A stretch of 64,000 nucleotides of DNA from contig OZ038392.1 in NCBI GenBank assembly GCA_964036045.1, positions 25,734,663 to 25,798,662 on the forward strand, written 5' to 3'. Of the stretch, positions 20,062-30,683 are shown in pieces. The stretch comes from Eutreptiella sp. 'Long Island Sound 2002'. Its lineage: Eukaryota > Euglenozoa > Euglenophyceae > Eutreptiales > Eutreptiaceae. Position 1 is the stretch's first letter. Each line of letters starts with the position of its first letter. The translations under genes and the position numbers were made by a program. The notes under the pieces are model-generated. The model was given only the letters and a program-made list of their open reading frames with translations, was not told where the DNA came from and searched no databases.

Positions 20062-20670
20062 TAGTCCCCTGCTAGTCATCTGTTAGTCATCTGTTAGTCC
20101 CCTGCTAGTCCCCTCCTAGTCCCCTGCTGGTCAGCTGTTAGTCGCCTGCTAGTGCCCTACTAGTCATCTGTTAGTTATCTGTTAGTCCCCTGCTAGTGCC
20201 CTCCTAGTCCCCTGCTAGTCATCTGTTAGTCATCTGTTGGTCCCCTGCTGGTCCGCTCCTAGTCCCCTGCTAGTCATCTGTTAGTCATCTGTTAGTCCCC
20301 CGCTAGTCCCCTGCTGGTCATCTGTTAGTCATCTGTTAGTCCCCTGCTAGTCAGCTGTTAGTCCCCTGCTAGTCCCCTCCTAGTCCCTGCTAGTCATCTG
20401 TTAGTCATTAGTCCCCTGCTAGTCCCCACCTAGTCATCTGTTAGTCATCTGTTAGTCCCCTCCTAGTCTCCTCCTAGTCATCTGGTAGTCCCCTGCTAGT
20501 CCCCTCCTAGTCCCCTGCTAGTCATCTGTTAGTCATCTGTTAGTCCCCTGCTAGTCCCCTGTTAGTCCCCTGCTAGTCCCCTGTTAGTCAGCTGTTAGTC
20601 CCCTGCTAGTCAGCTGTTAGTCCTCTGCTAGCCCCCTGCTGGTCCGCTGGTAGTCCTCTCTCTGCTAGTC
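20062..20670. repeat. 11-bp minisatellite (TAGTCCCCTGC / TAGTCATCTGT)
   Basis: About 55 units of 11 bp fill most of the interval. The main types are TAGTCCCCTGC, TAGTCATCTGT, TAGTCCCCTCC and TAGTCAGCTGT, often as the ordered pair TAGTCATCTG-TTAGTCATCTG. The array lies within the predicted intron 9 of the GTPase gene and ends about 25 bp before its acceptor (TGTGCACAG, 20686-20694). Confidence 0.9.
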
Positions 20671-20694
20671 ACCTACCTTTTCATCTGTGCACAG

Positions 20695-21470
20695 GATTCT
20701 GTTGAGTACCCTGGGAAGCTTCGGTCAATGCCCGTGGTGAGCTTCTGATTAGTACCCCTAACTGGCTTGAAAAATACCCAAACTACAGTATCAAGATTGC
20801 TCCCATTGCTGGGACAACTGGCGCTGGCAAGTCAAAAATAGCGTCTCATTTGGGCAAAAAGTTGCTGCAGTCATCCTCCGGTCGTCACCATTGCACAGAG
20901 GGGATGTATGCACAGCCAGTGATCCTGCAAAATATAAAACTGGTGGTTCTTTATGTAGATCTCGAAGGCATTGACCCCAAGAACGGCGAATCAACAAAAA
21001 ATGCATTGTTCTTTCTCAGCAAAATCTTCCCACTCAGTAGCACCCTCGTGGCAGTCTCTGATAGGTGCTGCCGTGATGATAGCCGCAATGCCTGAATATG
21101 GGGTGCGGTTGTGGAGGAAATCTTTGCAGAATCTGGGTCAGCACGTAGGCAGTTTATATACTTTGACAACACAGCTGACCGCTTGGATGAGAAAAGTGTT
21201 AACGAGGCTTTTGAGTCCACATTCTTGTTGAATGATCGACAGCCAGCATCAGAGCAGTTTGATTCAAAACCAGCCTACCGTAGCATGTGTGACGCATTTC
21301 ATCAGAACTTTGCCAGCATGCAGGTCTACAAGGTGCCCCAATCCCATCAGAATCGGGTCAACTTGAACACGAAACAGATAACAGATTTCCGTCGGACGAC
21401 CGTAGAGAAAGTAGCTGGTTTTTCCTCCAGAATCTTCATTTGTCTGTGTTTTCCTTCACTGATTGCATGA
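20695..21470 (+). pseudogene. GBP-like GTPase domain
   Basis: The frame opening near 20716 encodes a G domain. G1/P-loop is GTTGAGKS (20811-20834). A switch-region TEGMY follows, then VLYVDLEGID, where DLEG (20958-20969) is G3, and then a hydrophobic FPLSSTLVAVSD strand. A DxEG G3 followed by an SST-type strand is characteristic of the guanylate-binding protein / atlastin branch of dynamin-like GTPases, which act on membranes and hydrolyse GTP on dimerisation. The first codons after the exon-10 acceptor are in another frame, implying a 1-nt shift near 20735. An in-frame TGA at 21093-21095 is followed by the same frame to 21470 (IYFDNTADRLDEKS and onward). The disruptions may be real lesions or unrecognised short introns; a GTGCTG...TTTGCAG interval of about 66 nt at 21062-21128 is one candidate. 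Confidence 0.6.
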
Positions 21471-23057
21471 GAGGGATGGAGCAGCTCGGTAATATAACCA
21501 GCCGTATTGAGAGGATGCCACTCCTGAGTGAGATACTAACAGACAAGCAACAGCTCGACCTCAGTGCATGTCACTGGAGACATATGTGAGACAAGGAGTC
21601 TGTGCTGTTGCAGAAAGACAAGCAGGTGCTAACCAACCCAACCTTGTCAAGCGCGGAACATAGGGCGCGTTGTGTTGCTATGAATGGGTCAGATTTCTTT
21701 GATGCTGACCTGCCACATGATGAGCAGGAACAGCGAGATACATTTATCCGTAGTCGTGATGATGCTCTCAAGCAGCGCGTGTATCAGGGGATCTGCAGCC
21801 TTGTGTCTGGAGATTCGTGTCTGGAGTGTCTGCGAAAAATATGTGAACGGGTTCAGTCTGCCGTCAAAATTGTGTCCAGTGGTTGACGGACAGTAGACTG
21901 GTCAGAGAACAAGTTTTTTGTGGTGTCGTTTGCACAACGCTACGTGCAGCAGCACGCATTCCAGTATTCGGGCCTCCCAAGCTTCGATGCAGAGGTGCTG
22001 AAGATGCATTTGTTGTCAGCGCAGAAGAATTCAGGTGATCTTCGCAGCTCTGTCCTGGGATTTGATCCACAGTTACAGTGCCTGCAACTGGCTGGCGATG
22101 CACACATTCTTCAAGCCATTCAAAAGAATTTGGTTGGTTTGGTTTGGTGAATTGCAAACACGGGTGATGAATTTGTAAAGCCAAAAGAGAGAATTGCAAA
22201 CACAGGTGACAACTTTGCAACAGGAGCGGGACCAGCTGCAGACTGCAAATGAGGAGTTGCTGCCATTCAGACAGGATTGTGAGAGGCTGAAAACAAAGTG
22301 CAACCAGCTTGAAGTTCAGAACACAAACCTCACACAAACACTACAAGAGAAAGCAAAACCCAGCAGTGCAGTTCAGAGGCAGGCCCCCTTGTTGTTTCAC
22401 AACAATTCAAAGGCTTTTTTCAACCGGATCCAGTGCTAGGGACGCCAATCATCAGCCAGTCCGGGTGGAGATGGTGGCAGTTGCAGTGATCCATCAGAAA
22501 CACTTGACGGTGACCCGGAGATGTGCCCAGTAGCGGTTGAGGACAATAGGGTTGGTGAGAGATTGTATGGGCAGACGAAGAAAAAAGGTCGGAGTGATCA
22601 TGAGCAGGACCGCCGTGTGGAATTACTGGATAAATTTCTTCTATCATACGCCACCTTCTTGCCAGTGAACCCAACCAACAGGCTATATGAGTATCCTCTG
22701 CTTATGTCAAAGAAATCTGATTATGAGCACTGGTGTCGCGAGCCAGCTCACACCGTCGCCGCAATCAATAACTTCTTTGGTCAGCAGAACAGTAAATTGC
22801 ACTACAGGGAAAGAGATCTGGCCCAAGGACTGGCCCGTGCATCCAAGCGGTGGACAAGTGGTAAGAAGCCGAGAGCTGCAGTCTGCCTTTCTGACACAAC
22901 AAAGGGAAGTGTTGTTGCTGTCAACCTTTGTTGTGACCTTTGTAATCCCAAAACAGAAACCAGTGGCGCCAGAATGACAATATGTGCTTTATGGCATGAC
23001 CTGAGCTCTTCTGGCCCGCATCTGCATCTGGGATGGGATGCTGACTCTGTCCCCTAA
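21471..23057 (+). pseudogene. GBP-like GTPase, helical/coiled-coil and C-terminal part
   Basis: Coding-like sequence continues from the GTPase domain across stops in otherwise consistent frames: TGA at 21587-21589 and 21884-21886, a frame change near 22148, TAA at 22176-22178 and TAG at 22437-22439, to a final TAA at 23055-23057. The part at 22180-22400 is a clear heptad coiled coil (LQTQVTTLQQERDQLQ and similar), as expected for the helical stalk of a large GTPase. The last 178 codons include KKKGR and RRVELLDKFLLSYAT segments and a CCDLC pair; no family is recognised for that part. Several premature stops with few frameshifts suggest decay, though unpredicted short introns could remove some. 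Confidence 0.45.
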
Positions 23058-24989
23058 GTATTTCTGCGTCCGTGTGGGTAGCAGTTTGTGTGCACCATCG
23101 CCTGTGCGGTTGTGGCCTGATCAGCAAGCACTGCCCGACCCTTCGGGTATTACAGTAATGGGTGCAGTGCATGCCTCTGACCGTTTGTAGTGTACCTCAT
23201 TGTGGTTGTCCGGCGAAACACCGGCACATCCTGTTCATGGTCTGCCTGCCACTGGCTTTACTTGTTTGCGAAGGCTGCAGACCCGAATCTACATTGACAG
23301 AGTGTAAAACACACAGGAAAATGGAGGTGCAGCTTGCACCTGGCTTCTCGGCCGCCATTCGGAACCATGCATGCGCATTTGTACGGGCGCGCAATGCTGT
23401 CTGTGTGGAATTTTGCAGCAGTCTGAGGCGACATGACTAGTAAAGTAGCATAAATCATAGCATACCGCATACACAGCCGCATTCGTGAGTGCGATCCTCC
23501 CTGAACGTCCCCACGGTATCGGTTCGGGCATTCATTCGGTCCTGTGTTGCAGGGAATACTGTTTGCCGTCTGTAGAGCTCCATTCCTTTGTTCGAAAACA
23601 ACAAGAGCAACCCCCCCCCTCCGACGTCATGTTCACTGGTGTTCACAGCACCTGACGGTTTTCTACTGGGATTCCCATTTGTTCCCCGGCATAGTCACGC
23701 AACTCAGTCACACCTGTGAGACTGGTTGGCTACCCCTGTCTCTATGCAGTCGTGTTGTTGTGGTGCTGGCTGGACCAGTGTACATGCATTGCCTACGGTG
23801 AACAAAGCTCCAAGGTGGTTGGGGCTGCTTCCTGCTGGATTTCAGCGTGGGAATCAGGGGGGGCTCAATGATGCTATCCATAGCCTTTGGCTTGGGATGG
23901 GATCTGACTCTTTGAACTTGAAGACTTGAAGACATTGCTGCTACACAAGGTACCCAATGAAGTGTAGTGCCTGCAAATGCCCTGCAGTGTTGCCAGTGTG
24001 TTGCTTTTCGTGTGCGAGGGCAGGAGCACATGACAAGATTTCCCTCATTGCCTCCGGACTATTGATTTTTGATTTGTTGCGTTGTGCAATATGCCTTGCT
24101 GGAGTCTTAAAGTGCGTTAGCCACCGGGTCCCCATTCGCAGAGAAGAAAGTTCAGTACGGCTAGTGCCAGAGTAAGGACATGATGCACTTCCCATGGACG
24201 AACCCGATGCGGTCACCATGGGGCTGGCGTATCCAATGCTGCACCACTGCATTCCACTTCATTGCACCCTCATTTTACGGTCAAGTCATGACATGATTGA
24301 ATGAGATATATCCTTGTCACCGCTGGAAGGGGGCTGAGGGCTGCGAGGGGCAAACTGCTGCAATAGTAAGCAAATAGGACAGACAGTTGTTCTGTACAGG
24401 GTGCACGGAAGATGTGTCACTGACGTGTGGATCTATCTCCACAATATATTAACAAGTCTGTTGGAAAAAGCCTTGTAGAAAGTCAACGGCTGATGGCCTT
24501 GCCCCTCTGGTCTTTTTCTACTGTGGCTGCATCGGCCTGACACCAGTGGCGTAACAACATTTCCTAAATTCTTTGGTGACGGTTTTTGGTATACTCCCGT
24601 GGAATGGTTGTTCTACAAGTAGGTCAGTGTTGAAATTATTACCGCGGTGTGTACTGAGAATGGGGTTGGTTTCCTCACCAGAGGGCATCAGTGATTGTGT
24701 GGTTCCGTGCCGAAGGGGCCAATAGAAGGAGGGCCTTGGGGGGGAGGGGATTGGACATGGTATCGAAGACAATGCTTGGTGCACCTCATGGTTGAAAAAT
24801 GGATGCCAAAGGCGCGTGAATAAGCCACACATGAAATTGAAAACTGAACCTGTTGGCTTTGTCTAGGTCATGCTACGTTGCTCCTGGTGCCTGCAGCCTG
24901 CGGCTCCAGCCCATGACTTCGTGTCGGGGTTAGACTTGTACGCGCATCCCCCAAAAGGGGAGTCGGGGGCATGCCGTTAGGGTATCCAA
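23058..24989. other. Unassigned single-copy DNA
   Basis: I find no frame with a recognisable domain. Several 60-140 codon frames overlap on both strands and none is favoured. The only structure noted is a diverged dispersed repeat at about 24480-24660, listed separately. Confidence 0.5.
24480..24660 (+). repeat. Diverged dispersed repeat shared with the duplicated segment
   Basis: The stretch with GCTGATGGCCTTGCC and later GGAATGGTTGTTCTACAAG resembles 15075-15190 (GCTGATGGCTTTGCTG ... GGAATTGCTGTTCTACCAG) and its inverted counterpart near 51190-51300. It is an older relative of the A/B pair, probably a decayed mobile element. Extent is approximate. Confidence 0.5.
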
Positions 24990-26036
24990 TGACAGTCATT
25001 TGCTGCCACTCGGGACCGCCCTCATCTTAGTCAGACCTTCATCGATTGGTAACCCTGCGGCACGCATCAACCGTCGTATGATTGCCGCAGCCTTCCGGGT
25101 TGGTAGGTGGTAGAAGCCATCCCGGTTCCATTTTGGGTAGTCAGGGAACAGGAATCACCCGTCCATGCCACCAAAAAGTGCGTCATCTATCTGCCGTAAT
25201 TTCCATGGTTCGGCATCACCACCCGTGATGTATGATTGCAAGAGTGTTGCACACGTTTTGGGTATGAACTGCAGCTTGAGTGGTGCTTGATCAAGCAGTA
25301 GCAAACCATGTACTGATGCCACGTCTCCTACGTCAGTTCAAAAACAGCTTTCATTGACCTGATCAACCGTTGTTTTGGCTAGTGCGTTCAAGACTATTGG
25401 TAAAGGCAACTCGGGTGACTCTGCAACAGTATGGATGAATAGAAGGCCAAACAAATGGTCACGGACACTAATATCAGTGGCAGGTTGGCAAAACACTTTG
25501 AGGGTTTTCCAGTCCTGGAGGTCGTAGTGCTTGCAACGTGGAGACTGGATGATGGGGTTGTGCAACCGGTAAGAACTACTTTACATTCCTAAGCCATGCC
25601 TGGAATGGTCTAGGCTCCTAGCAAAGCCATTTCTGGTCTTCAGGGAATCTCTGCAGAGCAGAAGGGAGTTTTGAATATTTGCCTTACCAAAAATGTCCCT
25701 TGCGGCGTGCAATAATGAAGTCTGTTTCTCCTCGTCCTCATCATATTGTGCGTGCTTTGTGCTGTTTAGAAAGCGCTTTGCCCTGGTGACCATTTCCTGT
25801 CGGGAACGTCGGGTGAACTCTAAGGACAAAAGATACTTTTGTAGCTGTCTGATGCAATAGCTATGCACTTGGTCCCGTTTTGACATTGAAGAGATTCTTT
25901 TATCTTGTAGAAAAGGTTGGTTTTCTTTTACCGGCAAATGACAGATCGTTTTGGTTGCTCTTATTTGAAGAAAATAGGCTGTACCAATGGATTTGCTCAG
26001 GGCACGGTGAACACCCCAATCCGGTTGTGTGCACAC
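24990..26036 (-). pseudogene. Unknown broken protein gene
   Basis: On the minus strand a coding-like reading runs from about 26036 to 24990. The first part (to 25581) and the second (25565 to 25338) are in the same frame, separated by a TAA. A frameshift near 25330 leads to a third part containing KLRQIDDALFGGMDG, an in-frame TGA at 25155-25157, then FLFPDYPKWNRDGFYHLPTR and a basic helix KAAAIIRRLMRAAG. The composition is that of a soluble globular protein. I do not recognise the family. Three lesions in about 1 kb make a pseudogene the simplest reading. Confidence 0.45.
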
Positions 26037-26695
26037 CTTTTTGTATGCTGTTGTGCCAGATACTCTTTTCTTACGTTTGCGACCCTGATGTACGTCTGCC
26101 TGTTGGTGGCTGGCGGCAGTGGGACACCCTGATGCAGCTACTACACCCCTACGTGGACCCTGGCGCCTACAACCTTAGCTCCATCAGGTGACAGTGGCCT
26201 GGCTCTTTCAAAACGGCTACTCCAAGGGTGTCATCAAGTGCCAGGCAGGCGTGCAGATTTCATAAGCAGCAGGTTTTGTGCAGGGACTGCCTCATGGACT
26301 TGGTGGAATATTTTTCGGGGAAGCTGTCAGAGTGTTGCTGCCCACTTCAGTTGTTTGCGGAGATTCTTCTTCGGTTGCGTGGCGGTGGTGGGGACGCTAT
26401 CTGCCAGCAAATGATTCTGTGGCCTTTGCAGTTCCTATTGACTAAGGTAGGTAGGTCAGTCGACTCGGGACTGGGGTTGCCCCGCAGCGGGGACTTACCA
26501 AGGGGCTTTTGCTCACCCACCCACGGCCCTACTGCACGTGCCCCCACAGAGCGGCCCCCCCACATGCGGGAAGGGCGCGGTCGCCGCGAGCAGTACCCTA
26601 CAGCGGGTTCTGCCCAGAGAGGTAACCCATGTTCGACCGAAGTCTCACATTGATTAACATGTGTAAGGTACGCTATTGGTTGGGAATATTGCATG
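26037..26695. other. Unassigned stretch before the 42-bp array
   Basis: A plus-strand reading from about 25880 to 26500 is open apart from one TGA at 26189-26191 and contains several Cys residues (CRDCLMD, CCCPLQ). It competes with the minus-strand pseudogene and has no recognised domain, so no gene is called. Confidence 0.35.
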
Positions 26696-27412
26696 ATGCG
26701 ATGAGGCTTTTGCACAATCTGATGACGTTGATGCACCTTCCGATGAGGCTTGTGCACAATCCTATCAGGAATGCGCACCTTTTGTCGAGGCTTGCGCACA
26801 ATCCTATCAGGAATGCGCACCTTTTGTCGAGGCTTGTGCACAACCCTATGAGGTGGTTGTACCTTCAGATGAGGCTTTTGCACAATTCTCTGAGGGTGTT
26901 GCACCTTTTGTCGAGGCTTTTGCACAATCCTCTGAGGGTGTTGCACCTTTTGATGAGGCTTTTGCACAATCAAATGAGGTGGTTGCGCCTTTTGTCGAGG
27001 CTTTTGCACAATTCCCTGAGGGTGTTGCACCTTTTGTCGAGGCTTTTGCACAATCCTCTGAGGGTGTTGCACCTTTTTATGAGGCTTTTGCACAATCGAA
27101 TGAGGTGGTTGCACCTTTTGTCGAGGCTTTTGCACAATCGAATGAGGTGGTTGCACCTTTTGTCGAGGCCTTTGCACAACCTGATGGGGTGGTTACACAA
27201 TCCTGTGAGGTTGTTGCACTTTTTGAAGAAGCTTTTGCACCATCTGATGGGGTTGTTGCCCCTTTTGATGAGGCTTTTGCACAATCTGAAGGGGTGATTG
27301 CACCTTCCGATGAGGCTTTTGCACAATCCTATGAGGTTGTTGCACCTTCTAATGAGGCTTTTGCACAATTCTATGACGTTGGTGCACCTTCCCATGACGC
27401 TTTTGCCCATTT
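26696..27412. repeat. 21/42-bp tandem repeat (GAGGCTTTTGCACAAT family)
   Basis: Alternating 21-bp halves, GAGGCTTTTGCACAATCNNNT and GAGGNTGTTGCACCTTTTGTC, form 42-bp (14-codon) units. The core (FAQSSEGVAPFVEA type) is most regular at 26870-27180 and decays on both sides. The plus strand is open at 26853-27536. The minus strand is open at 26347-27177 with a basic reading (IVQKPRQKVQPPHS type). The repeat itself is certain; coding is undecided. Confidence 0.9.
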
Positions 27413-28429
27413 TGAGCATCATGCCGCCCCCCGAACCTCAAAGGGGGACATCATGCCACCCCCCAAACCCCCCAGATCATGCCACCATCATGTCACCCCT
27501 GAATGCTGGATAGTAGACAAGTACAGTATTCAGTAGTATCCAGGTGTGTCATCGAGTGCTAATGCATATGGTAGCCAAGATTAGGCCTTAAAATTTTCTC
27601 AAAATTTAGGCGACTGTTCGTGGCATCCGGGAGGATGCAGGCGGATGTCCATGCATTTGGGCGCATTCAGGTGCATGCATACTCCTGTTCTATATGACGG
27701 TGCATGCCCTTGCAGGTTCCCCTGTGTTGCCTTTGCTGGTTAGCGTCAGGGACGGGATTAGGGTGGTGGCATCCGGGAGGGTGCAGGTGGATGTCCATGC
27801 ATTCGGGCGCATTGACGTGCATGCAAACGCATCTGCACGGAATGCATCTGCATTCAATCCCACTGTCAAGCAATCCACAACCTGCCGTGTGCAACGCACA
27901 GGAAAACCAAGTTGAACCCTTTTACCTGATCAAGCAGTAGAATTCGGTGGACCCAGGCGGATGTTCATGCATCCGGGCATATTCAGGTGCATGCATACTC
28001 CTGTTCTATATGACGGTGCATGCCCTTGCAGGTTCTCCTGTGTTGCCTCTGCTGGTTAGCGTTAGGGATGGGGTTAGTCTTAACATTTCCTCCTGTAGAA
28101 TTTTGGTGGCAAGTGGCACGTGCACATACTTCCGGCCGGCAATCCGGCATGCACTTGCATCCCGGCGCATCTGCACGGCATTGCAGACTGCATTGCGGAT
28201 TCCGATTTTTTTTACCTGGCCTATTTGAAGTTCTGGAACCCATTTTGAGGCTGAGCGCAATCCTTGCCCTAACTGGTCTTGTGGTAGTGGCCTAAGGCAT
28301 CCTATCATGCATGCGCATCCGATGTGGAGCACCGGCATCGCGGTGGATCCAAATGTTTCATTAGATGGGTTGCATGCCGTGTAGATGCATGTGCATGCGC
28401 TGTCTAGTACTTGCCTTGGTGACGGGGAC
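27413..28429. repeat. 316-bp direct repeat in GCATGC-rich DNA
   Basis: 27625-27770 and 27941-28086 are close direct copies offset by 316 bp; both contain CTCCTGTTCTATATGACGG and GTGCATGCCCTTGCAGGTT. The surrounding DNA is rich in TGCATGCA/GCATGC words. No gene is supported. Confidence 0.75.
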
Positions 28430-29629
28430 CTTCGCTCTTTTGAGTTTGGTCTTTCCTACTTCGGTTTTAGGTGCTTCGGGTTTTGCCTTTGCTTCTTTGG
28501 GTTTGGCCTTTGCTACTTCGCTTGTCGGTGATTTGGGTGCTAGCCTTTTCTTCTTGGGGTTTAGTGTTCGGCTCTTTGCGTTGTTGCCTTTGCTTCTTTT
28601 GTTTTGGCCTTTGCTACTCCGGTTCTAGGTGCCTTGCGTTTTGCCTTTGCTTCTTGGGTTCTAAGCTTTGCTTCTTCGGGTTGAGGCCACGTTGCCTTGG
28701 TTTTTGCCTTTGCTTCTTTGGGCTTGGCCTTTGCTTCTTTCGGTTTGAGGCCACGGTGCCTTGGGGTTTGCCTTATCTTCTTTGGTTTTGGCTTTTCCTA
28801 CTTCTGCTTCTTTGGGTCCTACCTTTGCTTCTTTGGGTTTTGCCTTTGCTTCTTAAGGTTTGGCCTTTCCTTCTTGGGCTTTAGTTTTCGGCTCTTTGAA
28901 TTATAGCCTTCGGTTTTTTGGTTTTGGCTTTTTCTACTTCAGTTTTGGGTGTTTCATGTTTGGCCTTTGCTTCTTTGGGTTTGGCCTTTGCTACTCCGGT
29001 TCTAGGTGCCTTGCGTTTTGCCTTTGCTTCTTGGGTTCTAAGCTTTGCTTCTTCGGGTTGAGGCCATGGTGCCTTGGTTTTTGGCTTTGCTTCTTTGGGC
29101 TTGGCCTTTGCTTCTTTCGGTTTGAGGCCATGGTGCCTTGGGGTTTGCCTTATCTTCTTTGGTCTTGGCTTTTCCTACTTCGGCTTTAGGTGTTTTAGGT
29201 TTCGCCTTTGCTTCTTTGGGTTGGGCCTTTGCTACTCCGGTTCCAGGTGCCTTGCGTTTTGCCTTTGCTTCTTGGGTTCTAAGCTTTGCTTCTTCGGGTT
29301 CAGGCCACGGTGCCCTGGTTTTCGCCTTTGCCTCTTTCGTTTTGGCCTTTGCTACTCCGGTTCTAGGTGCCTTGGGTTTTGACTCTGCTTCTTGGGTTCT
29401 AATCTTTGCTTCTTCGGTCTGAGGGCACAACCCTTTGGGTTTTGTCTTTTCTCATCTTGGTTTTGGCCTTTCTTATTTCGCTTTGAGGTGCCTTGGGTGC
29501 TACCCTTTCCTTTTTGGTTTTGGCTTTTTCTGCTTCGATTTTAGGTGCTTTGGTTTTTGCCTTTGTACATTTCGTTTTGGCCTTTGCGACTTCGGTTTTA
29601 GGAGCTTTCGGTGCTACCCATCGCTTCAT
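28430..29629 (-). pseudogene. Lys/Ala/Pro/Thr-rich repeat protein, histone H1-tail-like
   Basis: Read on the minus strand, this 1.2-kb repetitive stretch encodes variants of KAKTKEAKAKPKAP and KAPRTGVAKAK, starting from an ATG at 29629. The first frame stops near 29399 and an overlapping frame (29430 to 29038) continues the same kind of sequence. Further copies follow in shifted frames to about 28430, so the reading is broken by several indels. The composition (about one-third Lys, with Ala/Pro/Thr) resembles C-terminal tails of linker histones or other DNA-compacting basic proteins. No globular domain is visible. The plus strand gives Phe/Leu/Cys-rich frames, which I regard as the complement of this pattern. 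Confidence 0.4.
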
Positions 29630-30683
29630 TGGTTGTAGCCTTTCCTTCTCGGGTTTCTCTGCTTACCCCTGCAGCCGATTCCAGCCTGGTGTTGGGGCGC
29701 CGGTCTTCTGCGTCGGTCCCTGCTTCCACACGCGCGGTGCGGTGTGTGTCGCAGGGTCGGTTGTGTCGTTTCGTGGTTGTTCGTGGGTGCCCTTGCCCGT
29801 CGTGCCCTTAGGTGAGTGCTGCAACAGTAACAGGGATTCGTACCTCCATGAGTACCAAAAAATGGATGTCCAATCGGACCCCTGAAGCTCCCCAATGGTG
29901 GCGTGCAAGCTACACAAGGCCTCCTCCACCGGTCTCACCGCCGCGGGCACGGGTCTCGCCCTGTTCGACACCCAGATGGGGGTCATGAAGCGGCCGATGC
30001 CCCGTGCCATGGCCGACGACATCTAATACCTCCACCTTAATGGCGCCAGCGGCTGCCTCTTTGCCGGCACTGTCACTGGCCACGTCGTCTCGGTGCTGCT
30101 GATCATCACTGTTCTAGACTGCATTCGTCACGGACTGCGTACACCTATGATACTGGGTCAAAAAACAAGGTCGCGCGCAAACGCCAGGGGATTGCAGCAA
30201 GCAGTGCGATGCAAACCCCAAACGGAGTGTGGTGTGCACTGCTGCAGAAAGCGTAATGCTGTTGCGCACACATTGCTCGCAGCTGGTGCCACCAGCCGGA
30301 TGCCACCCATACGCACAGCCTTAGCAGGAAAAATGGTCCTCGCCGTTTATTTGGCGGTCGCTGATGTGCATGGCTGTGATTGTCAGCGTAGGCGAACCGC
30401 GTTTATTCATCTCATGCTGTTTTGGCTTTTGTTGCGTTACACAAATTCCCTGTAGTTTGTGTCACCGTGTGTCTGGGAAGCTTGTACCGTGTCCGCAATC
30501 TTCGTGCTGGCTGCACTGGATTCCCTTGTGACCAGTGTTAAGTACTCTTCTGCGCCTCTCTCCTTTTGTCCGTCCTGTGACCTGGCTATTTTGTCCCAGA
30601 GCAACCGGATTTGTAGTTCCCCTTGTGGTATCCCACGGCGCCTTCATGCTGATGTAAATTTAATGAAACCCTTGTTCAGGCCA
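29630..30683. other. Unassigned GC-richer linker
   Basis: Several 90-150 codon frames overlap on both strands without recognisable domains or conserved counterparts. The next array begins near 30684. Confidence 0.45.

Noticed and set aside
28471-29422. Plus-strand Phe/Leu/Cys-rich frames that look like membrane proteins
   Set aside because: They are the complement of the Lys/Ala-rich repeat, and their hydrophobic periodicity follows from the repeat itself.
30093-30455. 120-codon frame between the linker and the second array 1 block
   Set aside because: No domain, no copy elsewhere in the window and no codon signal distinguish it from overlapping frames.
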